The position numbers and the translations under genes were made by a program. This document shows positions 1 to 5,294 of a DNA stretch of 6,078 nt, one piece after another (position 1 is the first letter of the stretch; the number at the start of each line of letters is the position of its first letter). The notes below the pieces were generated by a model. The model saw only the letters and a list, made by a program, of their open reading frames with translations, was not told the DNA's origin and searched no databases. The stretch lies in assembly GCA_016840905.1 (NCBI GenBank), contig JAEORM010000085.1, forward strand, positions 1-6,078, written 5' to 3'. This DNA comes from Candidatus Gerdarchaeota archaeon (lineage in GTDB: Archaea; Asgardarchaeota; Heimdallarchaeia; JABLTI01).

Positions 1-747
1 AAAATGGATCAGAAAGAAGCAAATGACAATAATAATGAAAATAAAAGCAAGAAAAGTTCATTTAATCAACATTTTTGGCGCTCTTATCTTTGGGGTGGTG
101 CTGCAGGTTTTGGTATATTTATTTTCTATATGGCTATTGGAATAGTTGTTTCCATATTGGTACTAGTTTATGATAAATCACTAGAAAATGTCGATAAAAT
201 AGCTGAAATTTCTGAATACCTTAAATTATCTGTTGGTATTTTGCTAATTATCTTAGGTATAATTTCTTTTACCCCAATTTCGCTTAATATGAATAAGGCA
301 ATTAAGGCTGTTGAAAGATTACCTGAAAAAAGAAAAGAAAGAAAATTAAAACGGTTGATCGCTAAAGGGAAAATCGATCCTTCAGAACCAATTTCTTCTG
401 AAAGTAAAATTAGCGGTTCATTCCCTCAAGTGTTTCAATTATTTATTTATGGAATAACATATGCTTTAGCTTCCATAGGTTGCAGTTTACCCATTCTTCT
501 TGGTTTGATGTTTACCGCTTTACAGGTTGGATCCTTTGGCAAAGCTATCATCATTTTTATTGTCTATTCACTAGTAATGGCAATTCTGATGATCATTATT
601 ACAATATTAGTTGGATTTTCAAAAGAAGTTCTTATCAATAAATTACAAGCTTCGACAAAATTTGTTAAAATCTTTACAGCAATCCTATTGATTCTTGCTG
701 GTGGATTCCTTATGGGACAATTCCTCTGGAATCGTTTCAAAATTTAA
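1..747 (+). CDS. CcdA/DsbD-type transmembrane thiol-redox protein, 5'-truncated
   Basis: This is a polytopic membrane protein of the CcdA (cytochrome c biogenesis/DsbD transmembrane) family, which moves reducing equivalents across the membrane through a cysteine pair to extracytoplasmic thiol proteins. Numbering from the ATG at 4: hydrophobic segments lie near residues 32-57, 73-95, 145-170, 178-204 and 222-242. Helix 3 carries the family signature GITYALASIGCSLP, with C160 and P163. A charged loop with RLPEKRKERKLKR (residues 105-117) sits between helices 2 and 3. Complete CcdA proteins have two pseudo-symmetric halves, each with a Cys-Pro motif; the first is missing here. The reading frame is open to base 1, and the Asn/Lys-rich stretch after the ATG resembles the loop that normally follows the first Cys motif. 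I infer that the true start lies left of the window. The family is secure; the exact substrate is unknown. Confidence 0.82.
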   Translation, partial: KMDQKEANDNNNENKSKKSSFNQHFWRSYLWGGAAGFGIFIFYMAIGIVVSILVLVYDKSLENVDKIAEISEYLKLSVGILLIILGIISFTPISLNMNKAIKAVERLPEKRKERKLKRLIAKGKIDPSEPISSESKISGSFPQVFQLFIYGITYALASIGCSLPILLGLMFTALQVGSFGKAIIIFIVYSLVMAILMIIITILVGFSKEVLINKLQASTKFVKIFTAILLILAGGFLMGQFLWNRFKI

Positions 748-753
748 TTATTA

Positions 754-760
754 AGGTGAT
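754..760 (+). promoter_or_regulatory. Strong Shine-Dalgarno site for the secreted-protein gene
   Basis: AGGTGAT lies five bases before the ATG at 766 and is complementary to the conserved 3' end of archaeal 16S rRNA. It fixes the start of the downstream gene. Because it lies in the 18-base gap after the CcdA stop codon, it also supports translation from a shared transcript. Confidence 0.75.
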
Positions 761-765
761 ATAAA

Positions 766-1311
766 ATGCAATTACATCAAAGAAAAAAAATACTCAAACT
801 CCTACCTTTATTTTTGATTTTACTAACCATCTTTAATACTAATCAATTTAGTAAGGCACTTGAACCAACAGTTCTAGCAGTTTCACATCAACCAATAACC
901 GTTGAGTATCAAACTAATGTTAGTATTACTATTACATTTGAAGATGATACCAATATAACAGAAATAAAAATCCAATATTGTTCACTTGAACCTGTTTATG
1001 CCTGCCATGTTGCAAAACCAAACATGACTCGTGTAAGTGAGAATACCTGGGTTGGTTCTTTTGTTGTTTTGGAAGAAACTGGTAAAATTGGTTATGAAAT
1101 TTTGATATATCATACAGATGGACTTACAATTGCCCCAAATTCTATTAATTATTTAGGTCATACAAATATCGCTGAACCATTTCCTGACATGTTTTATTTC
1201 TCTATTGACCTAGTAACACCAACAGAAAATACTCCTTTGAATTATGGAGGACCAATAATTGGTTTTGTATTTTTAGTATTGATTTCATTACGAAAGAGAT
1301 TGAAGAAATAG
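766..1311 (+). CDS. Small secreted, C-terminally anchored protein with a CX7C pair
   Basis: I do not recognise a named family. The 181-residue product begins with a basic N-terminus and a hydrophobic stretch (about residues 9-23), read as a signal peptide or anchor. A beta-rich, Ig-like extracellular segment (about 35-150) follows, and then a hydrophobic helix (about 162-174) ending in the basic tail RKRLKK, which suits an outward-facing surface protein. It has only two cysteines, C72 and C80, in the segment YCSLEPVYAC, plus three N-glycosylation sequons (NVS 51, NIT 63, NMT 86). It starts 18 bases after the CcdA-like gene with a strong Shine-Dalgarno site, so the two are probably co-transcribed. 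The cysteine pair could be oxidised or reduced outside the cell and fed electrons by the CcdA-like protein; that link is inferred from position. It has no thioredoxin CXXC motif. Confidence 0.8.
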   Translation: MQLHQRKKILKLLPLFLILLTIFNTNQFSKALEPTVLAVSHQPITVEYQTNVSITITFEDDTNITEIKIQYCSLEPVYACHVAKPNMTRVSENTWVGSFVVLEETGKIGYEILIYHTDGLTIAPNSINYLGHTNIAEPFPDMFYFSIDLVTPTENTPLNYGGPIIGFVFLVLISLRKRLKK

Positions 1312-1315
1312 AAAA

Positions 1316-1353
1316 AGGAATTGATAACCTAAGTTATTTCTTCCTCGTTTTTT
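1316..1353. terminator. Hairpin terminator shared by two convergent genes
   Basis: An inverted repeat pairs AGGAA (1316-1320) with TTCCT (1341-1345) and ATAAC (1324-1328) with GTTAT (1333-1337) around the loop CTAA. A short internal mismatch separates the two stems. Six T residues (1348-1353) follow on the plus strand. An A-run at 1312-1316 gives the minus strand a matching T-run. It lies between the stop at 1309-1311 and the convergent OsmC stop at 1352-1354, so it can serve both genes. Confidence 0.55.
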
Positions 1354-1798
1354 ATTTAATGACTTTTATTGAGTGTGTCATATTTACTTGTGTTTTAAGC
1401 GAATTTGATACTAAACAATACTTCTTAGTCAAGTCGACACATTTCTCTGCTCCTTTTATATCCTCTTCATCATCAATACCAATTTCCAAATGGACATCTA
1501 CTTTAGTAAACATCATTCCTCTTGTTTCAGCTTGTCCGAGATAACCTGTAGCATCGATTTTTAGTGATTTTAGACCAATACTTAACTTCTCGGCCATTGC
1601 ACAAAAAGTGGTCATCTTACAAGCTGCAACAGCACCAACAAATAAATCTTCAGGAGAATGGATACCAGGTTTCCCACCAGGAAATTCTGGAGGAGTTGCT
1701 ACACGTATCAAAGGTTTTTCTTTATCCTCGAGAATGAAATTTCCTACACGATCTTCAATCATATCAATAATTATGTGATATTTATGTTCTTCAGTCAT
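1352..1798 (-). CDS. OsmC/Ohr-family peroxidase
   Basis: This 148-residue cytosolic protein matches the OsmC/Ohr family in length and motif layout. Family members reduce organic hydroperoxides with a reactive cysteine pair. The landmarks are PEFPGGKPGIHSPEDLFVGA (about 37-56), E50, the peroxidatic-type C60 in VAACKMTTFC, and the resolving-type C128 in the segment KKYCLVSNSL. Two further cysteines are C66 and C120. R17 or R32 may supply the arginine that polarises the active site in Ohr enzymes; I cannot decide which. The long central helix after C60 and the C-terminal beta strands are as expected. It resembles the archaeal YhfA/OsmC-like branch as much as Ohr proper, so the substrate is open. 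The ATG at 1798 has no good Shine-Dalgarno site, but a TATA-like element lies about 25 bases upstream, which suits a leaderless transcript. Confidence 0.88.
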   Translation of the reverse strand: MTEEHKYHIIIDMIEDRVGNFILEDKEKPLIRVATPPEFPGGKPGIHSPEDLFVGAVAACKMTTFCAMAEKLSIGLKSLKIDATGYLGQAETRGMMFTKVDVHLEIGIDDEEDIKGAEKCVDLTKKYCLVSNSLKTQVNMTHSIKVIK

Positions 1799-1818
1799 CT
1801 TTATCCCACATTTTATTC

Positions 1819-1827
1819 ATTATATAG
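1819..1827 (-). promoter_or_regulatory. TATA-like element for the OsmC gene
   Basis: On the minus strand the bases read CTATATAAT, centred about 25 bases before the ATG at 1798. At usual archaeal spacing the transcript would begin at or next to the start codon. A second candidate, TTATAAAG at 1855-1862 on the same strand, would give a leader of roughly 35 bases. Confidence 0.4.
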
Positions 1828-1856
1828 ACAAAATAATTAAAACAATAAATAATTGC

Positions 1857-1890
1857 TTTATAATTATCTAAATAATTAAACCTATAAAAG
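1857..1890 (+). promoter_or_regulatory. Candidate TATA elements for the unknown gene
   Basis: Two plus-strand TATA-like elements lie in the divergent intergenic region: TTTATAAT (1857-1864) and TATAAAAG (1883-1890). The first would start transcription near 1886 and leave room for the GGATGGAT ribosome-site-like stretch at 1903-1910. The second would start it near 1910, just before the ATG at 1917. With the second, translation from the upstream ATG at 1905 would be impossible. Confidence 0.35.
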
Positions 1891-1916
1891 TTAAGAAAAA
1901 AAGGATGGATAATTTT

Positions 1917-2696
1917 ATGGTAATATCAAAAGCATTAGTTACCCTTCTTCCTCATGAATCAAAAAAGCTAATTGGTATAGGATTAACCGCTTATGAACCA
2001 ATTCTTGAGAAAATGAAGGAAGGAAAGATCTTTGTTTCTCGAGGGACGACCAATTCGTATATTCTTGAAGAAATGCTAGCAATTTCTGAATTTGACAAAA
2101 GCCGTTATGTTGCTGGTCAGATTGTTCCGGAAGGAGAACGACTTTCATCATGTCCCGTTGAAAAACGATTACCCGAGATTTTATTTGTTAACGGTAAATC
2201 AACAAAAGTCAAAGATACTGCTGCTACGATTGACGAACTCACTAAAGGTGATATCATTATTAAAGGAGCAAATGCTCTTGATTCAGATGGTATTGCTGGG
2301 GTTTTAATTGGTCATCCAAAAGGTGGTACCTGTGGAACTATCTGGGGAACACTAGTTGCTAGAGGTTTACACTTAATTATTCCAATTGGTTTAGAAAAAC
2401 TTGTTGCTCATTCAATTTTATATAGCTCACAAGACATGGGTATCGAAGAAATCAATTATTCTGATGGCTACAAATGTGGGCTTTTCCCCTTAAATGGTGA
2501 TGTTTTTACTGAAATTGAAGCACTATATACTTTATTTGACCTTGAGGAAATAACTCATATTGCCAGTGGTGGAGTAGGTGGAGCAGAAGGCGCTATTACC
2601 CTCTTACTTATTGGTGAAGATGATGTAGTGAAACAAGCTTTTGATTTTTGTCTAAAATTAAAAACAATTAAAGCTTTTAAACCGACTTTAGGTTAG
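1917..2696 (+). CDS. Conserved-looking protein of unknown function, glycine-rich motifs
   Basis: I do not recognise the family with certainty. The soluble 259-residue protein (numbered from ATG 1917) has the look of an alpha/beta enzyme. It contains KIFVSRGTTNSY (37-48), LSSCPVEKRLP (76-86), GDIIIKGANALDSDG (111-125), VLIGHPKGGTCGTIWG (129-144), a predicted beta strand LHLIIPIGLEKL (151-162), and SGGVGGAEGAITLLLIGEDD (217-236). The repeated strand-loop units with small residues suggest phosphate or nucleotide binding, but no canonical Walker A is present. An overall resemblance to sugar-phosphate-isomerase or CoA-transferase-like Rossmann folds is only an impression. C79, C139 and C187 are possible functional cysteines. 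An ATG at 1905 would add four residues, but AAGG abuts it directly; the ATG at 1917 sits six bases after GGATGGAT and is preferred. The gene is divergent from the OsmC gene. Confidence 0.8.
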   Translation: MVISKALVTLLPHESKKLIGIGLTAYEPILEKMKEGKIFVSRGTTNSYILEEMLAISEFDKSRYVAGQIVPEGERLSSCPVEKRLPEILFVNGKSTKVKDTAATIDELTKGDIIIKGANALDSDGIAGVLIGHPKGGTCGTIWGTLVARGLHLIIPIGLEKLVAHSILYSSQDMGIEEINYSDGYKCGLFPLNGDVFTEIEALYTLFDLEEITHIASGGVGGAEGAITLLLIGEDDVVKQAFDFCLKLKTIKAFKPTLG

Positions 2697-2705
2697 AATT
2701 AAAGT

Positions 2706-2739
2706 TGAGGAGTGTGTTGTTCCCTCCTCACCTTTCCTT
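2706..2739 (+). terminator. Hairpin terminator after the unknown gene
   Basis: TGAGGAG (2706-2712) pairs perfectly with CTCCTCA (2724-2730) around an 11-base loop, followed by a pyrimidine-rich CCTTTCCTT. The stem is strong against the AT-rich background and starts about ten bases after the stop codon. The T-tract is broken by C residues, so it may act as an RNA-stabilising or processing hairpin rather than a pure U-tract terminator. Confidence 0.5.
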
Positions 2740-2784
2740 GTCAATGGGTAACTTTAAAGTCTCTGCTAAGAAAGACAATATAGA

Positions 2785-2795
2785 GATAAAATATT
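2785..2795 (+). promoter_or_regulatory. Possible TATA region of the RPA-like gene
   Basis: GATAAAATATT lies about 45 bases before the start codon. Normal archaeal spacing would place the transcript start near 2816, leaving a short leader holding the GAGGAT Shine-Dalgarno site. The rest of the 135-base gap holds the upstream hairpin and a 10-bp palindrome. Confidence 0.3.
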
Positions 2796-2823
2796 CATTA
2801 GTATAGTAAAAATTGCAAAACCA

Positions 2824-2829
2824 GAGGAT
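2824..2829 (+). promoter_or_regulatory. Shine-Dalgarno site deciding between tandem ATGs
   Basis: GAGGAT ends two bases before the ATG at 2832 and five bases before the adjacent in-frame ATG at 2835. The second spacing matches the well-placed site of the gene at 766, so 2835 is the likelier start. Confidence 0.5.
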
Positions 2830-2834
2830 TAATG

Positions 2835-3521
2835 ATGTCATATAGTAGTAAAAGGCGTGCACCTGCTATCAAATTGAAAATTGGTGATTTAATTGAGGGG
2901 GAGTTTACCACAGAATCAGATGGCACAAAAGTACTTCATGTCAAAACAGATGATTTTGTTCGCAGAGCAAGAATTATGGGCGAAGTTACTTCAAAAAATG
3001 TTATTGAAAGTGATGAGAGTGTTATCTTCGATGTTGCAGATAAATCAGGTACTATTAAAATCAAAGGTGGAGGTTCCGAGTGGTCTGCATCAATTTTTGA
3101 AGAGATGAAAGATGTTAAGGAAGGAGCTATAGTTGATATTGTTGGACTCATTCGAGAATCATCAGATGGTAAAGTATATCTTGATTGTGAATTATGTCTT
3201 CCAATTATAGAAAATTCTAAGCGTGTTTTAAGGGATTTAGAAATATCAAAATATTATAAACGTAAAGGTCTTGATTCAAAAGTTGCAGAAGGAATTGAAT
3301 CTGCTAAAAAGGGACAAGCTAAACTTCAAGAAAGTGACGAGATTAAAGACCAGATTATTGCTTTATTAAAGGATCCTGAGAATATTGAAGAAGGTTGTTC
3401 TTTTGATGACATAAAGCGAGCTCTTGGACTTACTACTAAAGAATTAGAACCAGAATTACGTGCTCTTCAAAATGATGGTGAAATCTTCGAACCAATCCCA
3501 GGTGTATTCAAGTTTGTTTAA
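2835..3521 (+). CDS. RPA32-like single-stranded DNA-binding protein
   Basis: This 228-residue protein has the two-domain layout of the small RPA subunit (RPA32/RPA2). A single OB fold spans about residues 17-125, including RRARIMGEVTSKNV, the strand FDVADKSGTIKIKG and KEGAIVDIVGLIRES. A charged linker (about 128-167) follows, and then a C-terminal winged helix (about 168-228) with the recognisable stretch CSFDDIKRALGLTTKELEPE and a terminal beta wing GEIFEPIPGVFKFV. In archaea and eukaryotes such proteins coat single-stranded DNA during replication and repair as partners of a larger RPA subunit, and the winged helix recruits other proteins. No large RPA subunit lies beside it. No zinc-binding cysteine cluster is seen. 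The N-terminal basic stretch KRR is short, and there is no long serine-rich tail like that of eukaryotic RPA32. Function as a subunit is inferred from fold and layout. Confidence 0.8.
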   Translation: MSYSSKRRAPAIKLKIGDLIEGEFTTESDGTKVLHVKTDDFVRRARIMGEVTSKNVIESDESVIFDVADKSGTIKIKGGGSEWSASIFEEMKDVKEGAIVDIVGLIRESSDGKVYLDCELCLPIIENSKRVLRDLEISKYYKRKGLDSKVAEGIESAKKGQAKLQESDEIKDQIIALLKDPENIEEGCSFDDIKRALGLTTKELEPELRALQNDGEIFEPIPGVFKFV

Positions 3522-3529
3522 AGAAATTC

Positions 3530-3560
3530 ACTGCTAATATAGCAGTTGGATTTTAATTTT
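3530..3560. terminator. Hairpin terminator shared by the RPA-like and feoA genes
   Basis: ACTGCTA (3530-3536) and TAGCAGT (3540-3546) form a perfect seven-base-pair stem around a three-base ATA loop, followed on the plus strand by TTTTAATTTT (3551-3560). It lies just after the RPA-like stop (3519-3521) and just before the convergent feoA stop (3559-3561). On the minus side the stem is followed by GAATTTCTTT, a weaker T-tract, so termination may be stronger for the plus-strand gene. Confidence 0.65.
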
Positions 3561-3846
3561 ATACTACCATAACCTTAGCTGCTAGCCCTCTTCCCAAAGC
3601 TAATTTCGATCCTTTTACTTTGATCATCACTGGTCCACTATTTATTCTATTAACAAGCTCTATCTCCACTCCAGGAACTAACCCCATTTCATTCAATCGT
3701 TTACAAGCAGTTCTTCCCCCTGCAATTAGAACAATTATTCCTTTTTGATTAACCTCAAGTTGAAGTAATGATTTTGCTGACTCTTCCAATTCTTCATCTC
3801 CTATTGAACAAACATACTGTTGGTCATTTATGTCAACATCAACCAT
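3559..3846 (-). CDS. feoA: Stand-alone FeoA-domain protein
   Basis: A 95-residue protein whose residues about 27-95 form a complete FeoA domain, the SH3-like fold that assists the ferrous iron transporter FeoB and also occurs at the C-terminus of DtxR regulators. The signature is ACKRLNEMGLVPGVEIELV (47-65), then VMIKVKGSKLALGRGLAAKV (73-92). An unassigned acidic tail with C13 precedes it. The frame is open upstream to an ATG at 3921 (120 residues), but that start would sit above a TATA box at 3903-3910 and its expected transcript start. The ATG at 3846 has GGAG nine bases before it (3856-3859 on the minus strand), so I chose it; the ATG at 3861 lacks such a site. No FeoB gene is present here. 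A 22-bp inverted repeat in the promoter suggests control by a metal-sensing repressor. The exact role, FeoB partner or other, is open. Confidence 0.85.
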   Translation of the reverse strand: MVDVDINDQQYVCSIGDEELEESAKSLLQLEVNQKGIIVLIAGGRTACKRLNEMGLVPGVEIELVNRINSGPVMIKVKGSKLALGRGLAAKVMVV

Positions 3847-3885
3847 TTTTTTAAACTCCATATAATAACAAACTATCTGTAATTG

Positions 3886-3907
3886 AAAGTTAGGTGTGCC
3901 GAACTTT
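3886..3907. promoter_or_regulatory. Inverted-repeat operator candidate in the feoA promoter
   Basis: The left arm AAAGTTAGG (3886-3894), a four-base TGTG spacer and the right arm CCGAACTTT (3899-3907) match as an inverted repeat at eight of nine positions. The inner TTAGG/CCgAA core resembles the arms of the DtxR/IdeR iron-box consensus. On the minus strand the repeat starts within the TATA box and runs down to the expected transcript start, a position where a bound repressor would block feoA transcription. The regulator's identity is an inference. Confidence 0.55.
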
Positions 3908-3915
3908 ATAAAGTT
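3902..3915 (-). promoter_or_regulatory. TATA box of feoA within a 14-bp palindrome
   Basis: TTTATAAA at 3905-3912 is a near-ideal archaeal TATA box and is the centre of the perfect palindrome AACTTTATAAAGTT (3902-3915). At standard spacing it would start minus-strand transcription near 3882, about 36 bases before the preferred start at 3846. Confidence 0.55.
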
Positions 3916-3925
3916 TCTCATTAGG

Positions 3926-3940
3926 AAAAAATGTTGAAAA
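3926..3940 (-). terminator. U-rich terminator after the GH57 gene
   Basis: Just past the GH57 stop, the minus strand has TTTT (3937-3940) and T6 (3926-3931) runs, with no clear hairpin. Archaeal RNA polymerase can stop on such U-tracts alone. It would separate GH57 transcription from the separate feoA promoter that begins about 15 bases further on. Confidence 0.4.
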
Positions 3941-3945
3941 GAATT

Positions 3946-5187
3946 TTATTTTTTAGTAATATCCAATAACATTAATGTTCTGGCAGTTAAATCACTAATA
4001 ATTTCATTATAATTAGCAAATGCTTCGATAGGGGTACTATAGTGGGAAAAATAGGAATGAACTTCACCAGGTCCAGCATCAGCTTGGGAAATATAATAAA
4101 GATGATCAGAAGTTGTTAACATACGCCAGATTTTAAGTAATACTGGATTATTCAATTTTTTAATGGGTTTTTCTAGGAATTTTTGATCATCAAATGAAAT
4201 ATGTTGCAAAGGATTTCTCAACCATGCTCCAACATCACGATCATCAGCCCAACTTATTGTTGAAAAATCATCTATTGAAATTGAATTAACAACAGGATAT
4301 GTTTCTATTGCTTCTGAAGGAGTTTTGAAAGTAATATTTTCATATTTGAACAATTCCTTTGGTAGATGCTGTAGGAATTCAAATATTCCACTCTCAGCCC
4401 ATAAATGCTCACCAAGCGATTCATAATCCATAAAGATATTAATACAATCACCAGGAGTCGAAGCTATCCAAGAAGCATATTTATCAGCATAAAGCGGATA
4501 TTCTTCCCATCTTCCAGAACCAAATCTAAAGGCAATATCATCACTCAATTTGTAATTTCTTAAAAGCATCTTCAAAGAAGGAGCTTTTTTACTTGCAAAG
4601 ACAAAGTTTGGAGAAGAGCCTTTCGGAAGAATATGTTCTATTCCTTCACCCATGATAACTTTAAAACCTAAATCAGCTACTGCTTTCATAATTGAATCAT
4701 TTAGAATTAATTCAGTATTTCTAAAACTTGTTGGGGTTTTACCAAAAAGATCTTTTATTATTTGAGAATGCATTTTCACTTGATCAATAAATTCTGTTCG
4801 ATCCACACCATATATTGATGATAAGGAATGAAAATAAGTTTCACCAATAAATTCAACACAATTTGTTTCAGCTAATTGCTTAAAACTATCTATTACATCT
4901 GGTTGATATCGTTCTGCTTGCTCCAACAAAGTTCCCGTTATACTATAAGCAATTTTTACTTTTCGTTTGCTTTTCTTGTATTCATCAATAGCATCTAACC
5001 AAGTTTTATTTGCAGGTAAATAACATTTCTTTGCAACTCTTTGCATAACATCTTTGTTTAAATCTTCAGTGAAATAAAGGCTCTCAAGATTTTTCAATTC
5101 AGAGCTTTTAAAAAAACGATCCCTTCTAAAATTTTGATTTAAACGATAAGGTTGATGTACTTGGAAATAAAATACTACTGCTGGCAT
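3946..5187 (-). CDS. GH57-family alpha-amylase-type glycosidase
   Basis: A cytosolic glycoside hydrolase of family 57, of the MJ1611-like alpha-amylase type, acting on alpha-1,4-glucans. Numbered from the ATG at 5187 (413 residues), the GH57 conserved regions appear in order: HQP at 11-13, GTLLEQ at 85-90, FRNTELIL at 155-162 with E159 as probable nucleophile, IFMDYESLGEH at 251-261 with D254 as probable acid/base, and WADDRDVGAWL at 313-323. Both catalytic carboxylates are therefore present, so this is not one of the degenerate GH57 homologues. No signal peptide is visible, which suits intracellular glycogen or maltodextrin turnover. A TTG at 5196 would add three residues, but MPAVVFYFQVHQPYRL matches the usual start of this subgroup, and GGAT lies eight bases before the ATG. 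Its exact specificity (amylase or glucanotransferase) cannot be told from sequence by eye. Confidence 0.9.
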   Translation of the reverse strand: MPAVVFYFQVHQPYRLNQNFRRDRFFKSSELKNLESLYFTEDLNKDVMQRVAKKCYLPANKTWLDAIDEYKKSKRKVKIAYSITGTLLEQAERYQPDVIDSFKQLAETNCVEFIGETYFHSLSSIYGVDRTEFIDQVKMHSQIIKDLFGKTPTSFRNTELILNDSIMKAVADLGFKVIMGEGIEHILPKGSSPNFVFASKKAPSLKMLLRNYKLSDDIAFRFGSGRWEEYPLYADKYASWIASTPGDCINIFMDYESLGEHLWAESGIFEFLQHLPKELFKYENITFKTPSEAIETYPVVNSISIDDFSTISWADDRDVGAWLRNPLQHISFDDQKFLEKPIKKLNNPVLLKIWRMLTTSDHLYYISQADAGPGEVHSYFSHYSTPIEAFANYNEIISDLTARTLMLLDITKK

Positions 5188-5227
5188 ATCACTCAATCCA
5201 TATAATTAACAATAATGATTAGTTTTC

Positions 5228-5238
5228 AATTTTATGAT
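5228..5238 (-). promoter_or_regulatory. Possible TATA region of the GH57 gene
   Basis: On the minus strand an AT-rich element reading approximately ATCATAAAATT lies about 45 bases before the ATG at 5187. It is weakly defined because the whole 180-base divergent gap is AT-rich, and I see no BRE to support it. Confidence 0.25.
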
Positions 5239-5294
5239 TTAATCTAAGTAAATTCATAATTGATATAACTTTCCTATCATTTTTCAATCGTATT

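Noticed and set aside
766..1311. Possible thioredoxin-like partner of CcdA
   Set aside because: No CXXC motif and no thioredoxin fold pattern; the two cysteines are spaced CX7C.
1658..1840. Plus-strand open frame antisense to the OsmC gene
   Set aside because: It lies opposite the start of a clearly recognisable OsmC protein, has no ribosome site, and its composition is that of a shadow frame.
1885..1896. AAAGTTAAG near the promoter of the unknown gene, similar to one arm of the feoA repeat
   Set aside because: It has only one arm, with a mismatch in the core, and no inverted partner follows.
1939..2151. Minus-strand open frame of 70 codons inside the unknown gene
   Set aside because: The plus-strand frame is long and protein-like; this one is a shadow without a start signal.
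2686..2700. TTAGGTTAG at the end of the unknown gene, resembling half a DtxR box
   Set aside because: It encodes the last residues and the stop codon, and the second half-site is missing.
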